Shown: positions 43,794 to 53,797 of the stretch, piece by piece
Numbering within the stretch: position 1 is the stretch's first letter
Layout: every line of letters begins with the position of its first letter
NCBI RefSeq assembly: GCF_035974275.1
Contig: NZ_CP142422.1
Location: 372,001 to 436,000 of the forward strand
Length of the DNA: 64,000 bases
Reading direction: 5' to 3'
From: Chryseobacterium sp. MYb264
Lineage (GTDB): Bacteria > Bacteroidota > Bacteroidia > Flavobacteriales > Weeksellaceae
Made by a program: the position numbers and the translations under genes
The notes under the pieces: model-generated
Databases searched by the model: none
What the model was told of the DNA's origin: nothing
Seen by the model: only the letters and a program-made list of their open reading frames with translations

Positions 43794-46220
43794 ATGTTAA
43801 AAAACTGGTTTAAAATAGCATTGATCAATTACAGAAAAAACTGGCTTTCCACCATTATCAATGTATTGGGATTGAGTGTGGGGCTGTGCATTTTTCTTCT
43901 GGTACTGATCCATTGGATGGATGAGCGGTCATACGAAAGTCAAAACCCGCATAAAGACCTTATTTATCTTGTTGAAAATAAAAACTCTTTCGGGTTTATT
44001 TCTACCTCCAGTTATCCCGCATTATCGGTTTCAAAAGAAAAGTTCAGTGAAATTGAAGATTTTTCGATTGCCAACTCTTGGGATTTTTATAAAATGAGAC
44101 TTATTGCTGGAGATCGCTCGGTGTATGCAAGTGCAACCTGGGCAACAGATTCTTATTTTGACTTTTTTCAGATGGAAAGAATGGCCGGAAATCTTAAAAA
44201 TGCCATTAGTGATCAAAGTAAAATAGCCATCTCGGAAGAAACTGCCAAAGCGCTTTTTGGTGATGAATATAAAGACTGTGTCGGAAAGGTTATTAAAACA
44301 GATGGGCAGAACGATAAGCAGTATGTGGTTTCTGCCGTCTATAGATTTCCATCATCCCACACGGTATTTACTCCAGGATTTGTACTCAGAAATAAGGATG
44401 TCGACCGGAAGGATCTGCAGTGGACAAATTACAGCTATGTGGGTTATTTTAAATTAAAACCCGGGACCGATGTGAAAGACCTTGAGAAAAAATTGTCGGC
44501 TCAGCTCAATGAACAGGAAAAAATATTGATGGTGAAATGGAATGGGAAATATGATGAGAAAGACAGAACCGAGGTTTTTCTTACACCTATCAGCTCTATG
44601 AAATTAGAGGCTAAAGGCTTAGGGATCCAAAAAGCAGATAAAAGGTCTATTCTTATTTTATTAGGACTTTCGGGTTTGATTTTACTGCTTTCAGCGATTA
44701 ATTTAATTAACCTGAAAACAGCTCAGTCATCTCAAAGAGCAAAAGAAGTGGGCGTAAGAAAGGCCATCGGTAGTTCGGCAGGCCAGATCATTATCCAGTT
44801 TTTACTGGAAAACCTGATGATCTGTTTTATTTCCTATTTAATTGCATTTGCTTTATTGGAGCTGCTTTTGCCGTCTTACAACAAGTTTTTGAATAAGGAA
44901 ATGAAAATGAATGATCCGCAGATTTTTCTTTACTCAGGTATTTTACTTATGATATTCGCTTTTATTTCAGGAATTATTCCGGCATGGTATTTATCTCACT
45001 TTAAACCTGTTCATACCTTAAAGGGAAATTTTTCCCGAAGCAGAAACGGAATCTGGCTGCGAAACTCCATTTTAACTTTGCAATTAGCCGTTTCTTCGTT
45101 CTTCATCATCTGTTCACTGATCATTTATTTTCAGGTGAATTATATGATGAATAAAGATCTTGGTTTTAAAGGGGATCAGGTTGTTCAGATCGATTTTAAA
45201 AAGACGGATTGGGAGAATGACTATACCTATAAGAAATACATGAGATTAAAAGCCGAAATTTCTAAAATTCACGGTGTGGAAGCCGTTACAGGATCCATCA
45301 ATACGATGGGAAATGGTATTGCGAATGCTGCCTCGGTAAAAGATGTGCAGGATACTACAAAATCGGTTAGTGGAACGGCATTAGGTGGTATAGACTATAA
45401 CTATTTCAGATTTTACAGGATGAAGTTCGTTTCGGGGAGAGATCTCGATGTTCGGAAAGCTTCAGATACGATGTTCGGAGCGGTTGCAAATGAGGCGTTC
45501 ATCAGGAAAATGGGCTGGAACAAAAAGGAAGCATTGGGCAAAGAAGTGTATCCGGGTTGGGATTCTCATAAAAAATATAAAATTTTAGGCGTTCTCAAAG
45601 ATTTTAATATGAATGGGGTAGAAGGACCCGTGGAGCCTATATTATTCTTTAATTATGACCGCAGCTGGGCTAAAAATAATATGCAGAATATTCAGATCAG
45701 GCTGTCTAAAGAAGATATTGAGCATACCGTTGAAAGAATTAAAGAATTCTGGACCACGAAGGCCGAGCCGGGTTATCCTTTTGACTATGAATTTGTAGAT
45801 AAAAAATTCGCCAGAACCTTCGAGAAATTCCAGAAACAGCGCACTTTATTTTCTATTCTGAACATCATTGTGTTAATGGTTGCCTTGTTGGGGCTTTTTG
45901 CATTATCATCACTGCTTATCGATCAGAAATTAAAAGACGTGGCGATTAAAAAAACGCTGGGCGCTGATGAAAAGACAATCGTCTGGGATTTAACGAAAAA
46001 GTTCTTGGTCATTTGTATATTGGCCGTCGTGATAAGCTTTCCGTTTGGATATTACGCAATGAACGAATGGCTGAAAGATTTCGCTTACCGAATTGAAATG
46101 CCTTGGTGGCCTTATTTTCTAAGCCTGATTTTGTTATTACTATTAACCTTTTCAGTTGTCAGCATCAAAGCCTATAAAGCCACAAAACTGAACCTTGTCA
46201 AACACCTGAAATACGAATAA
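43794..46220 (+). CDS. ABC permease, MacB/FtsX fold (second of two)
   Basis: The ATG at 43794 is preferred; the frame is open from 43734 but the extra 20 residues are encoded by a CCAACAA-type simple repeat. The product is about 808 aa and parallels the upstream permease (LINLKTAQSSQRAKEVGVRK, LFALSSLLIDQKLKDVAIKK). It has the same double MacB_PCD/FtsX layout. Tandem duplication followed by divergence is the simplest explanation. It should partner the upstream permease in one transporter. Confidence 0.93.
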   Translation: MLKNWFKIALINYRKNWLSTIINVLGLSVGLCIFLLVLIHWMDERSYESQNPHKDLIYLVENKNSFGFISTSSYPALSVSKEKFSEIEDFSIANSWDFYKMRLIAGDRSVYASATWATDSYFDFFQMERMAGNLKNAISDQSKIAISEETAKALFGDEYKDCVGKVIKTDGQNDKQYVVSAVYRFPSSHTVFTPGFVLRNKDVDRKDLQWTNYSYVGYFKLKPGTDVKDLEKKLSAQLNEQEKILMVKWNGKYDEKDRTEVFLTPISSMKLEAKGLGIQKADKRSILILLGLSGLILLLSAINLINLKTAQSSQRAKEVGVRKAIGSSAGQIIIQFLLENLMICFISYLIAFALLELLLPSYNKFLNKEMKMNDPQIFLYSGILLMIFAFISGIIPAWYLSHFKPVHTLKGNFSRSRNGIWLRNSILTLQLAVSSFFIICSLIIYFQVNYMMNKDLGFKGDQVVQIDFKKTDWENDYTYKKYMRLKAEISKIHGVEAVTGSINTMGNGIANAASVKDVQDTTKSVSGTALGGIDYNYFRFYRMKFVSGRDLDVRKASDTMFGAVANEAFIRKMGWNKKEALGKEVYPGWDSHKKYKILGVLKDFNMNGVEGPVEPILFFNYDRSWAKNNMQNIQIRLSKEDIEHTVERIKEFWTTKAEPGYPFDYEFVDKKFARTFEKFQKQRTLFSILNIIVLMVALLGLFALSSLLIDQKLKDVAIKKTLGADEKTIVWDLTKKFLVICILAVVISFPFGYYAMNEWLKDFAYRIEMPWWPYFLSLILLLLLTFSVVSIKAYKATKLNLVKHLKYE

Positions 46221-46276
46221 ATGATTTTTTTCATTCTTCATCTGTTTTTAACCATTCTTCAATCTTATTTTTTACG

Positions 46277-47575
46277 ATGAAAAACTTTCTTTTCATACTG
46301 ATCATGGGAATTTATCCTGCACAGCAATCCTGGAATCTCCAACAGTGCCTGGATTATGCTTCCACCAATCACCCTCTCATCAAGCAGGCAACGGTGAATA
46401 TTAAAAAAAACGAACACCAGATCTCAGCTTCAAAAGGAATGCTATTGCCCTCTGTGGACGCTGCAGTAAACCACAGTTACAGCTTCGGTTCATCGATCAA
46501 TCAGTCTAATAACCAGCGGGAAGCGTTGAATACGCAATATGATCAGTTCATTGCGCAGGCGAATTTGGAGCTTTTCAATTGGCGAAATTATCTCAATATT
46601 TCTTTTTCAAAGCTAAATAAAGAAACCAATAATTTCAGACTGAAGCAGGCACAAAATGAAGTAAAACTCAATGTTGTTCGAACCTTTTTTGTCTATCAGA
46701 ACAGTAAAAGCTGGCTGGATGTGCTGGAAACCCAAATTTCAGGAATCGAGGAGCAGATCAAAAGAACGGAAAAAGAAGTGGAGATTGGAAGTCGCTCAAA
46801 AAGTGATGTTTATGATATCAGAGCTAACTTAGGAACTTTACAGGAGCAATGGGTTTCTGCTAAAAATCAAAGGGATACTGCGAAAATTAATCTTCTGAAC
46901 GCATTGGCGCTTACTGAGGAATCTGTTGATTTTGTGATGGATAATGGTGATGTTTTATCTTTAAATAATTTTGACAATTCTGATTTTACAAAGAGTTTAT
47001 TAGAAAAAAATCCTGCTTATCAAACAGTTATGGCAGAGATTAATGCGCAGGAAAAATCGGTGAATGTGGCGAGGGCGGCTTATTTACCCACACTCAATGC
47101 AAGTTATAGTTGGTCAACTTTTTATAACAGATCGTTAGGGAAAAATGACGTTGCCATCAATTTCTCAGATCAGTTTACGCAAAATAAAAATCAGTCTTTA
47201 TTTTTTGGATTGAATATTCCGATATTTAACAAGTTTCAGGTTAAAAACAATGTAGAAATTGCCAAATTGAATGTTATTTATTCAAATTATGATAAAGAAT
47301 TAGTGATTAATAATCTCACGCAAAGTATTAATTTCATTAAAGCTCAGTTTTTAAATGCTCAGGAAAAATATCAGCTGTTGGAAGCTAATTTTGAGAATCA
47401 AAAACTGTCTTTTCAAAAATCTGAAGAAAAATACAAAGAAGGATTGATGGATGCCTATACTTTTTTTGTTGTTCGAAATAACTGGCTTCAGGCGAATTAC
47501 AATCTCATCAACAGTAAAAATGAGGTGATTCAGCAAACAGAGCTCTTGAAAATTTTAGAATTAGGGTTGAATTGA
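46277..47575 (+). CDS. TolC-family outer-membrane channel
   Basis: 432 aa. A short signal peptide (FLFILIMGIYPAQQ) is followed by NLQQCLDYASTNHPLIKQAT, the first OEP helix motif. The second OEP repeat carries ALLEKNPAY-like and AYLPTLNASYSWS motifs. It has no lipobox Cys, unlike the RND-linked channel at 3685. As the last gene of the MacA-ABC run, it forms the outer-membrane duct of this exporter. A run of AAGTAA-type simple repeats follows the stop. Confidence 0.92.
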   Translation: MKNFLFILIMGIYPAQQSWNLQQCLDYASTNHPLIKQATVNIKKNEHQISASKGMLLPSVDAAVNHSYSFGSSINQSNNQREALNTQYDQFIAQANLELFNWRNYLNISFSKLNKETNNFRLKQAQNEVKLNVVRTFFVYQNSKSWLDVLETQISGIEEQIKRTEKEVEIGSRSKSDVYDIRANLGTLQEQWVSAKNQRDTAKINLLNALALTEESVDFVMDNGDVLSLNNFDNSDFTKSLLEKNPAYQTVMAEINAQEKSVNVARAAYLPTLNASYSWSTFYNRSLGKNDVAINFSDQFTQNKNQSLFFGLNIPIFNKFQVKNNVEIAKLNVIYSNYDKELVINNLTQSINFIKAQFLNAQEKYQLLEANFENQKLSFQKSEEKYKEGLMDAYTFFVVRNNWLQANYNLINSKNEVIQQTELLKILELGLN

Positions 47576-47617
47576 AGTAAAAAGTAAGAAGTAAGAAGTA
47601 AAAAGTAAAAGAGTAAA
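47576..47617. repeat. AAGTAAAAAGTAAG-type simple repeat
   Basis: A short purine-rich tandem repeat of AGTAAAA and AGTAAGA units just after the TolC-like gene. Function unknown; such low-complexity spacers recur in this window (see also 43711-43790). Confidence 0.55.
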
Positions 47618-47859
47618 GTGAGGGAATTCATCATTATCACTAGATCTTTTCATTTTAAATCAAAAAAAATCGATCAGCAATTTGTAACCATTACCCATAT
47701 TTCACCGAAAATATGTATTAGAATATGATTTAATTGAATTTTAAATAATTGATTATCAGTACGGTGTTTTTTAATGATAAACGTCATATTATTTATTTTC
47801 AATTTGATGTAACAAATATTCGTTTCAGGGTGTCTTATGTATGAAAAACTTCTCATTGA

Positions 47860-50034
47860 ATGAAAACCAAATTAACTTCGATTGCCTTATTAGCAGGCGC
47901 TGTTGCTTTTGCACAGACTAAAAGTGACACCATAAAATCGCAGGAAAAAGAAATTGAAGCCGTGACCGTGACTGTGCGGAAACCAACCGTAGAATCTAAA
48001 GTCGACAGAACGGTTTTTAACGTGGCCAACAGCTCTATTCTTGCCGGAAATACCACCTGGGATGTATTACGAATGACTCCGCTGGTGAGCATTGACAATA
48101 ATGACGCAATAAAGGCGGAAGGAGAATCTGTTACCGTGTATATTAATGACAGAAAATCTGTTTTCACAGGCAAGGAGCTGAAGGAATATCTGAAAACGAT
48201 TCCGGCGGATAATCTGATGAAGGTGGAGGTGATCACAAGCCCGTCTTCAAGATATGAAGCTACAGGATCTGTCATCAATATCGTGTTGAAAAAGCGCGAT
48301 GATGAAGGACTGAAAGGGAGTGTTACGCTGAATAACCGACAGAATACCAAAAATTCACAATACACCAATTTAAACCTAAATTATCATAAAAAAAGCTTTA
48401 CCCAAACTTTAATTGGAAGCTATAGCGATAATGTGAATGTTCAGAGAAATTCAAGTGCCTACGCTACTTATGCGAATAATTCTCTGTTGGAAATGAACTC
48501 AAGAAGCGAAGGAAGATACAAAAGTCCTTCGGTATCATCCACTTCAGAATACGCTTTGAATGATAAAAATACGGTAGGCCTCATCCTTGAATATTATCAG
48601 AGTAATTCCCGTTCTTTTTCGGAGGCAGACGGCGCAAATTATCGTAATAATGAAAAGATAAGCAGCATTCAGCAAAACCAGACAGCAACAGGGCTGAATC
48701 GTAATTTAGGAACTAATCTTTTCTATAAATATTACGATAAAGAAAAAAACAGGATTTTGGATGTTAACTTAGGTACGAACTATTACGGAGAGGCTGGTGA
48801 CAGTTATTTTTTAAGAAATATCAGCGGTAATCTGCCTTCTGTGAACGAAATTGGCGTACTTTCTGACATTGAAAACCGAAATTATTATATTAAAATAGAT
48901 TATACCCAGCCTTTAGGCAAATCGGGGGGCACCTTTGAGGTAGGAGGTAAAATGAATTTTAATAATAATGTAATTCCAAACAGCTTATATGGAAACCAGC
49001 TACAGGGACTGAGCCCTAGGGATGCCTTCCATTATGAGGACAATATCAATTCCATCTACGCAAATTATAGTAAAACGTTCTTCAAAAAACTGGAAACCAG
49101 AATAGGTTTACGTTATGAAACCACAGACTACAAAATGCGTCAGGAGGTTTCGGGAGCTTCAAGAAAGGATTCATATGGAACTTTCTTACCTAATTTATTG
49201 GTGAAATATTCCTTTTCAGATAAATATGATTTAAGTTTAACCTATAACCGTAACATCTGGAGACCGTGGTATTCTGAATTTAACCCATTCATGATTCCCA
49301 ATGATGATGGAATCTATAGTCGCGGAAATATGGAGTTAAATCCAAATCCTAGTGATAGATTATACATGAAATTCGGGATTTTAAAGAAATATTTTATCTC
49401 TGCAAGATATTCGTTTACCGATCAGGATTACTGGACAGATTATATTCCGGGAACCATTATCGATGCCAACGGAAACCCGCAGCAGGTAACGATTACCCAG
49501 GAATCTAACTTTAATGGTAAAGTGCATAAATATTACCTGTATGCTAATACCAACCAAACCTTCTTCAAGAATAAATTTACGGTGAACGTGGGATTGGGAT
49601 GGTATTATATCGATAACAGCGATTTTAATGCTAAAAACCAGATTAATAATAACTTCTACATCAGTTATCTGAGTGGAACAGCGAATCTTTCTTACACAAA
49701 TCTTTTTAACAAAAACATTAATTTAAGTGCCTGGGTGGAAGTAGGAAATCAAAGCAACGGAAATTCTTATACCAACAAGCCAAACGTATTTCATAATTTT
49801 TCGGCAACAAAAATATTCCCGAAAACACAGATGGAGGTCAGCTTACAATTAATGAATATCTTTAAAAGGCCTAATTACGACGCAACCAGCTATAACCAAT
49901 CCGGATTTACCAGAAGTTCTTCAAAATGGGATTGGTACGGAGCTTCCATTTCATTTGTAAAACGATTTGGAAACCAGAAAGTAAAAGAAAATACCAAAAC
50001 CGATGTTGAGAAAAGCGGCGGTGGCGGAAAGTAA
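47860..50034 (+). CDS. TonB-dependent receptor-like outer-membrane beta-barrel protein
   Basis: 724 aa with signal peptide MKTKLTSIALLAGAVAFAQ. A plug domain spans about 30-140 (TTWDVLRMTPLVSIDNNDAI, GESVTVYINDRKSVFTGKEL, KVEVITSPSSRYEATGSVIN). The rest is a large barrel of the OMP_b-brl_3 type with aromatic-rich strands to residue about 710. The N-terminal CarboxypepD-like extension seen in many SusC relatives is absent. It is likely to import an iron complex or a peptide; no partner SusD or binding lipoprotein is adjacent. Confidence 0.9.
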   Translation: MKTKLTSIALLAGAVAFAQTKSDTIKSQEKEIEAVTVTVRKPTVESKVDRTVFNVANSSILAGNTTWDVLRMTPLVSIDNNDAIKAEGESVTVYINDRKSVFTGKELKEYLKTIPADNLMKVEVITSPSSRYEATGSVINIVLKKRDDEGLKGSVTLNNRQNTKNSQYTNLNLNYHKKSFTQTLIGSYSDNVNVQRNSSAYATYANNSLLEMNSRSEGRYKSPSVSSTSEYALNDKNTVGLILEYYQSNSRSFSEADGANYRNNEKISSIQQNQTATGLNRNLGTNLFYKYYDKEKNRILDVNLGTNYYGEAGDSYFLRNISGNLPSVNEIGVLSDIENRNYYIKIDYTQPLGKSGGTFEVGGKMNFNNNVIPNSLYGNQLQGLSPRDAFHYEDNINSIYANYSKTFFKKLETRIGLRYETTDYKMRQEVSGASRKDSYGTFLPNLLVKYSFSDKYDLSLTYNRNIWRPWYSEFNPFMIPNDDGIYSRGNMELNPNPSDRLYMKFGILKKYFISARYSFTDQDYWTDYIPGTIIDANGNPQQVTITQESNFNGKVHKYYLYANTNQTFFKNKFTVNVGLGWYYIDNSDFNAKNQINNNFYISYLSGTANLSYTNLFNKNINLSAWVEVGNQSNGNSYTNKPNVFHNFSATKIFPKTQMEVSLQLMNIFKRPNYDATSYNQSGFTRSSSKWDWYGASISFVKRFGNQKVKENTKTDVEKSGGGGK

Positions 50035-50056
50035 ATTTTTTTAATGTTAAATTTAG

Positions 50057-50093
50057 AAACGGGCAGTGGAATGATTTCATTGTCCGTTTTTTT
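50057..50093 (+). terminator. Rho-independent terminator after TonB-type receptor
   Basis: A 12-bp stem (50057-50068 with 50078-50089, two G-U pairs) with a 9-nt loop, running into seven Ts, 23 bp after the receptor stop. Confidence 0.8.
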
Positions 50094-50367
50094 ACCACAA
50101 AAGTCACAAAAGACTTGGACACTTTAAGTTTATCTATTTTTCACATAGAAGAACACCTAAGTTTTTTTAATTGATAATTTTCGGTGGTTGGTGAAAGCGA
50201 TTTGTTTGGTTTGCTTTTGTCGGTCTTCAGTGTAAAGCTTTTAAATTCCTTTTGCATCTTTTGCGGTAAAAAAACAAACCAACCGTAATTTACATACAAC
50301 CTTCTTGGTTTTGCATACATCAACTTCATGATTTCTGCTCAATTTTGTATCAATAAAAATAAAAAGT
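50094..50367. other. Intergenic region upstream of aldo/keto reductase
   Basis: About 275 bp with no gene. It carries CACAAAAGTCACAAAAGAC-like and TTTTGCGGTAAAAAAAC-like sequence that looks like degraded intergenic repeat. No convincing promoter was found. Confidence 0.4.
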
Positions 50368-51375
50368 ATGAGCGTAGAGCAAATTAAATTAGGAAGTCAG
50401 GGATTAGTAATTCCGAAATTAGGATTAGGATGCATGGGTATGACCGGTTTTCAGGACGGAAATATGTATGGAGAAGCCGATGAAAATGAAGCCATTGCCA
50501 CTATTCATCGTTCGTTTGAATTGGGAGGAAATTTTTTAGATACTGCCGATCTTTACGGTCCGTTAAAAAATGAGCAACTTATTGCAAAAGCAGTCGTAAA
50601 CAACAGACATCAGTATACGATTGCGACAAAATTCGGTTGGGAAATTGATGATAATGATACGATAACCTGGGCGATCAACGGTAAGAAAGATTATGTAAAA
50701 AAAGCAGTTGAAAGATCGCTTAAAAATTTAAAAACAGACTATATCGATCTGTATTATATGCACCGTTTAGACAAAAATACGCCGATTGAGGAAACGGTAG
50801 GTGCGATGAGCGATTTGGTAAAAGAAGGTAAAATAAAGTATATCGGTCTTTCTGAGGTATCTTCGGAAACGGTAAAAAGAGCGCACGCGGTGCATCCGAT
50901 TACAGCAGTTCAGAGCGAATATTCTTTGTTTGAAAGAACAGTGGAAGAAAAAGGTGTTTTAGAAACATTAGAAGAATTGGGAGTTGGTTTTGTAGCATAT
51001 TCACCGCTGGGAAGAGGGTTTTTATCCGGACAGATTCGTTCGATAAACGATTTACCTGAAAATGATTTCAGAAGAGCAATTCCACGTTTTCAGGAGCAGT
51101 ATTTCCACAAGAATATCGAATTGGTAGAAGCGGTGGAAAATATGGCAAAAGAAAAAAATGTCACTTCTTCACAATTGGCGCTGGCCTGGATTATGAGCAA
51201 AGGAATTGTGCCGATTCCCGGAACAAAACGCAGAAAATATGTAGAACAGAATATTGCATCTGCCGACATTCAACTTTCTGAAAATGAACTTCAAAAACTG
51301 GAAAGTATCGTACCATTGGGAACAGATACGGGAGCACCTTATGACGAGTTCAGCATGGGGCTTTTAGATTATTAA
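50368..51375 (+). CDS. Aldo/keto reductase
   Basis: 335 aa, a (beta/alpha)8 NADPH-dependent oxidoreductase. The motifs GNFLDTADLYGPLKNEQLIA (catalytic Asp and Tyr), TIATKFGWE (catalytic Lys) and YYMHRLDKNTPIEE (His) are intact. The C-terminal cofactor-binding part has IVPIPGTKRRKYVEQN. It reduces aldehydes or ketones; the natural substrate cannot be read. An AraC-type regulator gene starts 12 bp downstream on the same strand, so the two are probably one operon. Confidence 0.95.
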   Translation: MSVEQIKLGSQGLVIPKLGLGCMGMTGFQDGNMYGEADENEAIATIHRSFELGGNFLDTADLYGPLKNEQLIAKAVVNNRHQYTIATKFGWEIDDNDTITWAINGKKDYVKKAVERSLKNLKTDYIDLYYMHRLDKNTPIEETVGAMSDLVKEGKIKYIGLSEVSSETVKRAHAVHPITAVQSEYSLFERTVEEKGVLETLEELGVGFVAYSPLGRGFLSGQIRSINDLPENDFRRAIPRFQEQYFHKNIELVEAVENMAKEKNVTSSQLALAWIMSKGIVPIPGTKRRKYVEQNIASADIQLSENELQKLESIVPLGTDTGAPYDEFSMGLLDY

Positions 51376-51387
51376 AATTATATTTGC

Positions 51388-52296
51388 ATGATGAATACCA
51401 TTGCGTCTATTTCAGCTTTTCACCGCCTTTTATCACTTCCTCAGCCGAAGCATCCGCTGGTGAGCGTGATTAATTTATCCGAAAGTATTTTCATTGAAGA
51501 TAACGTTTGGAATGGCTTTACCAATAGATTTTATTGTGTCGCTTTAAAACGTGAAGCCACCGGAAAAATAAGGTATGGGCAGCAGCATTATGATTATGAT
51601 AAAGGGGTTTTAAGCTTTACCGCGCCCAATCAGATTCAGTATGTAGATGTAAAAACAATAGATTGTGACGGAAAAGGATATTTGTTGATTTTTCATGAAG
51701 ATTTTCTGTTGAAACATCCTTTGGCGCAAACTATTTCTGGCTTCGGATTCTTCTCGTATGCCGTGAATGAAGCTCTGCATTTATCTGAAGATGAAGAAAA
51801 TGACTTGCTTGAAATTTTATATAAAATTGATAAAGAATGTCAGCATATCGATCATCATACGCAGGAAATTATTCTTTCTCAAATTGATTTATTGTTAAAT
51901 TATTCCAACCGGTTTTATGAAAGACAGTTTATCACCAGAAAAAACGGAAATCATCAGTTATTGGCGAAATTTGAGCAATATTTAAATGAATATTTTGATC
52001 AGGAACAGTCTGCTCAGAAAGGATTGTTAACCGTGCATCAAATTGCCGAAGCTATGAATTTGTCACCTAATTACTTAAGTGATCTTTTGAAAATTCATAC
52101 AGGGCAGAATACGCAGCAGCATATTCACGAAAAACTGATTGCCAAAGCCAAAGAAAAGCTTTCTGCCACTCAGTTATCGGTAAGTGAAATAGCCTATATT
52201 TTAGGATTTGAACATTCGCAGTCGTTCAGTACATTATTTAAAAAGAAAACGAATATGGCGCCCATGGAATTCAGGGCTAAATTTAAGTTTAATTGA
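51388..52296 (+). CDS. AraC-family transcriptional regulator
   Basis: 302 aa. The N-terminal part (about 1-170) is a cupin-like sensing domain (FTAPNQIQYVDVKTIDCDGK). The C-terminal double HTH spans about 205-300 (LTVHQIAEAMNLSPNYLSDL and LSVSEIAYILGFEHSQSFST). It lies 12 bp behind the aldo/keto reductase gene and probably controls it in response to a small molecule. Confidence 0.93.
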   Translation: MMNTIASISAFHRLLSLPQPKHPLVSVINLSESIFIEDNVWNGFTNRFYCVALKREATGKIRYGQQHYDYDKGVLSFTAPNQIQYVDVKTIDCDGKGYLLIFHEDFLLKHPLAQTISGFGFFSYAVNEALHLSEDEENDLLEILYKIDKECQHIDHHTQEIILSQIDLLLNYSNRFYERQFITRKNGNHQLLAKFEQYLNEYFDQEQSAQKGLLTVHQIAEAMNLSPNYLSDLLKIHTGQNTQQHIHEKLIAKAKEKLSATQLSVSEIAYILGFEHSQSFSTLFKKKTNMAPMEFRAKFKFN

Positions 52297-52303
52297 TAGG
52301 AAA

Positions 52304-52390
52304 GGAAGATAGGAGAGGGAAGTTGGAGGTTTTTGATGGTTAGAAAATAATAAAAATGATCAACTTCCAGCCTCCCTCTTCCCGGCTTCC
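52304..52390. terminator. Imperfect purine/pyrimidine inverted repeat between convergent genes
   Basis: A GGAAG...GGAGAGGGAAGTTGGAGG arm (52304-52329) pairs imperfectly with CTTCCAGCCTCCCTCTTCCC... (52364-52390) around a 34-nt AT-rich loop. It lies exactly between the stop codons of the AraC gene and the convergent sugar dehydrogenase gene, so a bidirectional terminator or a dispersed intergenic repeat is likely. Confidence 0.5.
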
Positions 52391-52396
52391 TACTTT

Positions 52397-53617
52397 TTAC
52401 TGTTTACGGATTCTATATAATCTTCCGCCATCAGTCACTGCGTAGAGCGCGTCATCAAGCCCCTGCGTAATATCTCTGAATCTTTGATTCTCTGCTTCCA
52501 AAAGCTTCTCTTCACCCACAACTTTATTATTTTCAATCACCAATCTGGCAATATGCATTCCGCTTAATGAGGCTAAGAAAAGGTTGTTTTGCCATTCCGG
52601 AATGGTGTTGCCTTTATAGAATGTAATTCCGCTCGGTGAAATCACGGGATCCCAATAATAGACCGGTTGCTCTAATCCTGCTTTCTGCTGAATACCATCT
52701 CCGATAGTTTCTCCCGAATATTCAATGCCATATGTAATCGTTGGCCAGCCATAGTTTTTTCCGGCCTCTACTCTGTTAATTTCATCACCGCCTCTGGGGC
52801 CGTGTTCACTTTGCCAAAGGTCTCCCGTGATCGGATGAATAGCCATTCCCTGTGGGTTTCTGTGTCCGATGCTATACAATTCAGGTAAAGCTCCCGAGCC
52901 TGTAAATGTAGGATTTCCCGGAGCGGGCTGACCGCTTGTGGTAATTCTTACAATTTTTCCTACAGCGGCTGTTACCGATTGGGCTAATGGTCGAGTCGAT
53001 AAATCGGAACGTTCGCCTGTGCTTACAAAAAGATTTCCGCTGCCATCGAACAAAATACGGCCTCCGTAATGCAGGTTCCCAACATTTGCAGATGGCGTAG
53101 CTCTGTAAATAACGGTTGGGCTCTCTATAGTGGCTTCATCATTGGAAAGTCTTCCTTTTGCCACTGAGGTTATATTTCCCCCTGCCACATTTTCTGAAAA
53201 TACCCAGTATACCATTCTGTTGGATGCAAACTGAGGGTCTACGCACAATCCCAGTAATCCGCCCTGACCTCCTGAATTTACGGCAGGAAGTCCTGTGATA
53301 GGGTTGCTTACCGTTCCCGTAGAACTTACAATACGCATGGTTCCTGTTTTTTGGGTAATCAGTAATCTGCCATCCGGTAAGCTGGTAATGCCCCATGGTG
53401 AAGTGAGAGCCGATGTTACCACTTCACTCACATAATGAGTCGTAGTCCTCACTCCGTTCGCCCGGGTCTGCCCGGCGAAGGCCGGCGGATAATTGGTATT
53501 TCCCGGATTTGTTTCTACTGGGGGAAGGGGAGAGCCGGGCTGCTCTTCATTATTATCATTGCAACTTGCAAAAAGTAATGATGAAGCAATCATTACGTAA
53601 TAAGCTTTCATTTTCAT
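52397..53617 (-). CDS. PQQ-dependent sugar dehydrogenase-like lipoprotein
   Basis: 406 aa with a lipoprotein leader ending FASC at about residue 19. A Pro-rich linker leads to a six-bladed GSDH propeller: SPWGITSLPDGRLLITQKTG, LHYGGRILFDGSGNLFVSTG, GHRNPQGMAIHPITGDLWQS and HGPRGGDEINRVEAGKNYGW. These match soluble PQQ glucose/sorbosone dehydrogenases. It would oxidise an aldose in the periplasm or at the cell surface, donating electrons to the respiratory chain. Substrate and PQQ dependence are inferred from family. Confidence 0.92.
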   Translation of the reverse strand: MKMKAYYVMIASSLLFASCNDNNEEQPGSPLPPVETNPGNTNYPPAFAGQTRANGVRTTTHYVSEVVTSALTSPWGITSLPDGRLLITQKTGTMRIVSSTGTVSNPITGLPAVNSGGQGGLLGLCVDPQFASNRMVYWVFSENVAGGNITSVAKGRLSNDEATIESPTVIYRATPSANVGNLHYGGRILFDGSGNLFVSTGERSDLSTRPLAQSVTAAVGKIVRITTSGQPAPGNPTFTGSGALPELYSIGHRNPQGMAIHPITGDLWQSEHGPRGGDEINRVEAGKNYGWPTITYGIEYSGETIGDGIQQKAGLEQPVYYWDPVISPSGITFYKGNTIPEWQNNLFLASLSGMHIARLVIENNKVVGEEKLLEAENQRFRDITQGLDDALYAVTDGGRLYRIRKQ

Positions 53618-53797
53618 AATTAAATATTTTGGTGATTTTGATCATTAAAAACATTTTTTTTGCAACAAAATACTTGCCGTAATTCACTTTTGTGTGTTTT
53701 TTAATGAAATTAATTCAATCGATTACATTTATTTTATGAGAAAATTTAATTGAAATAAAAAACAAACCCTTAATAATCAATATCAAGGGTTATAATT

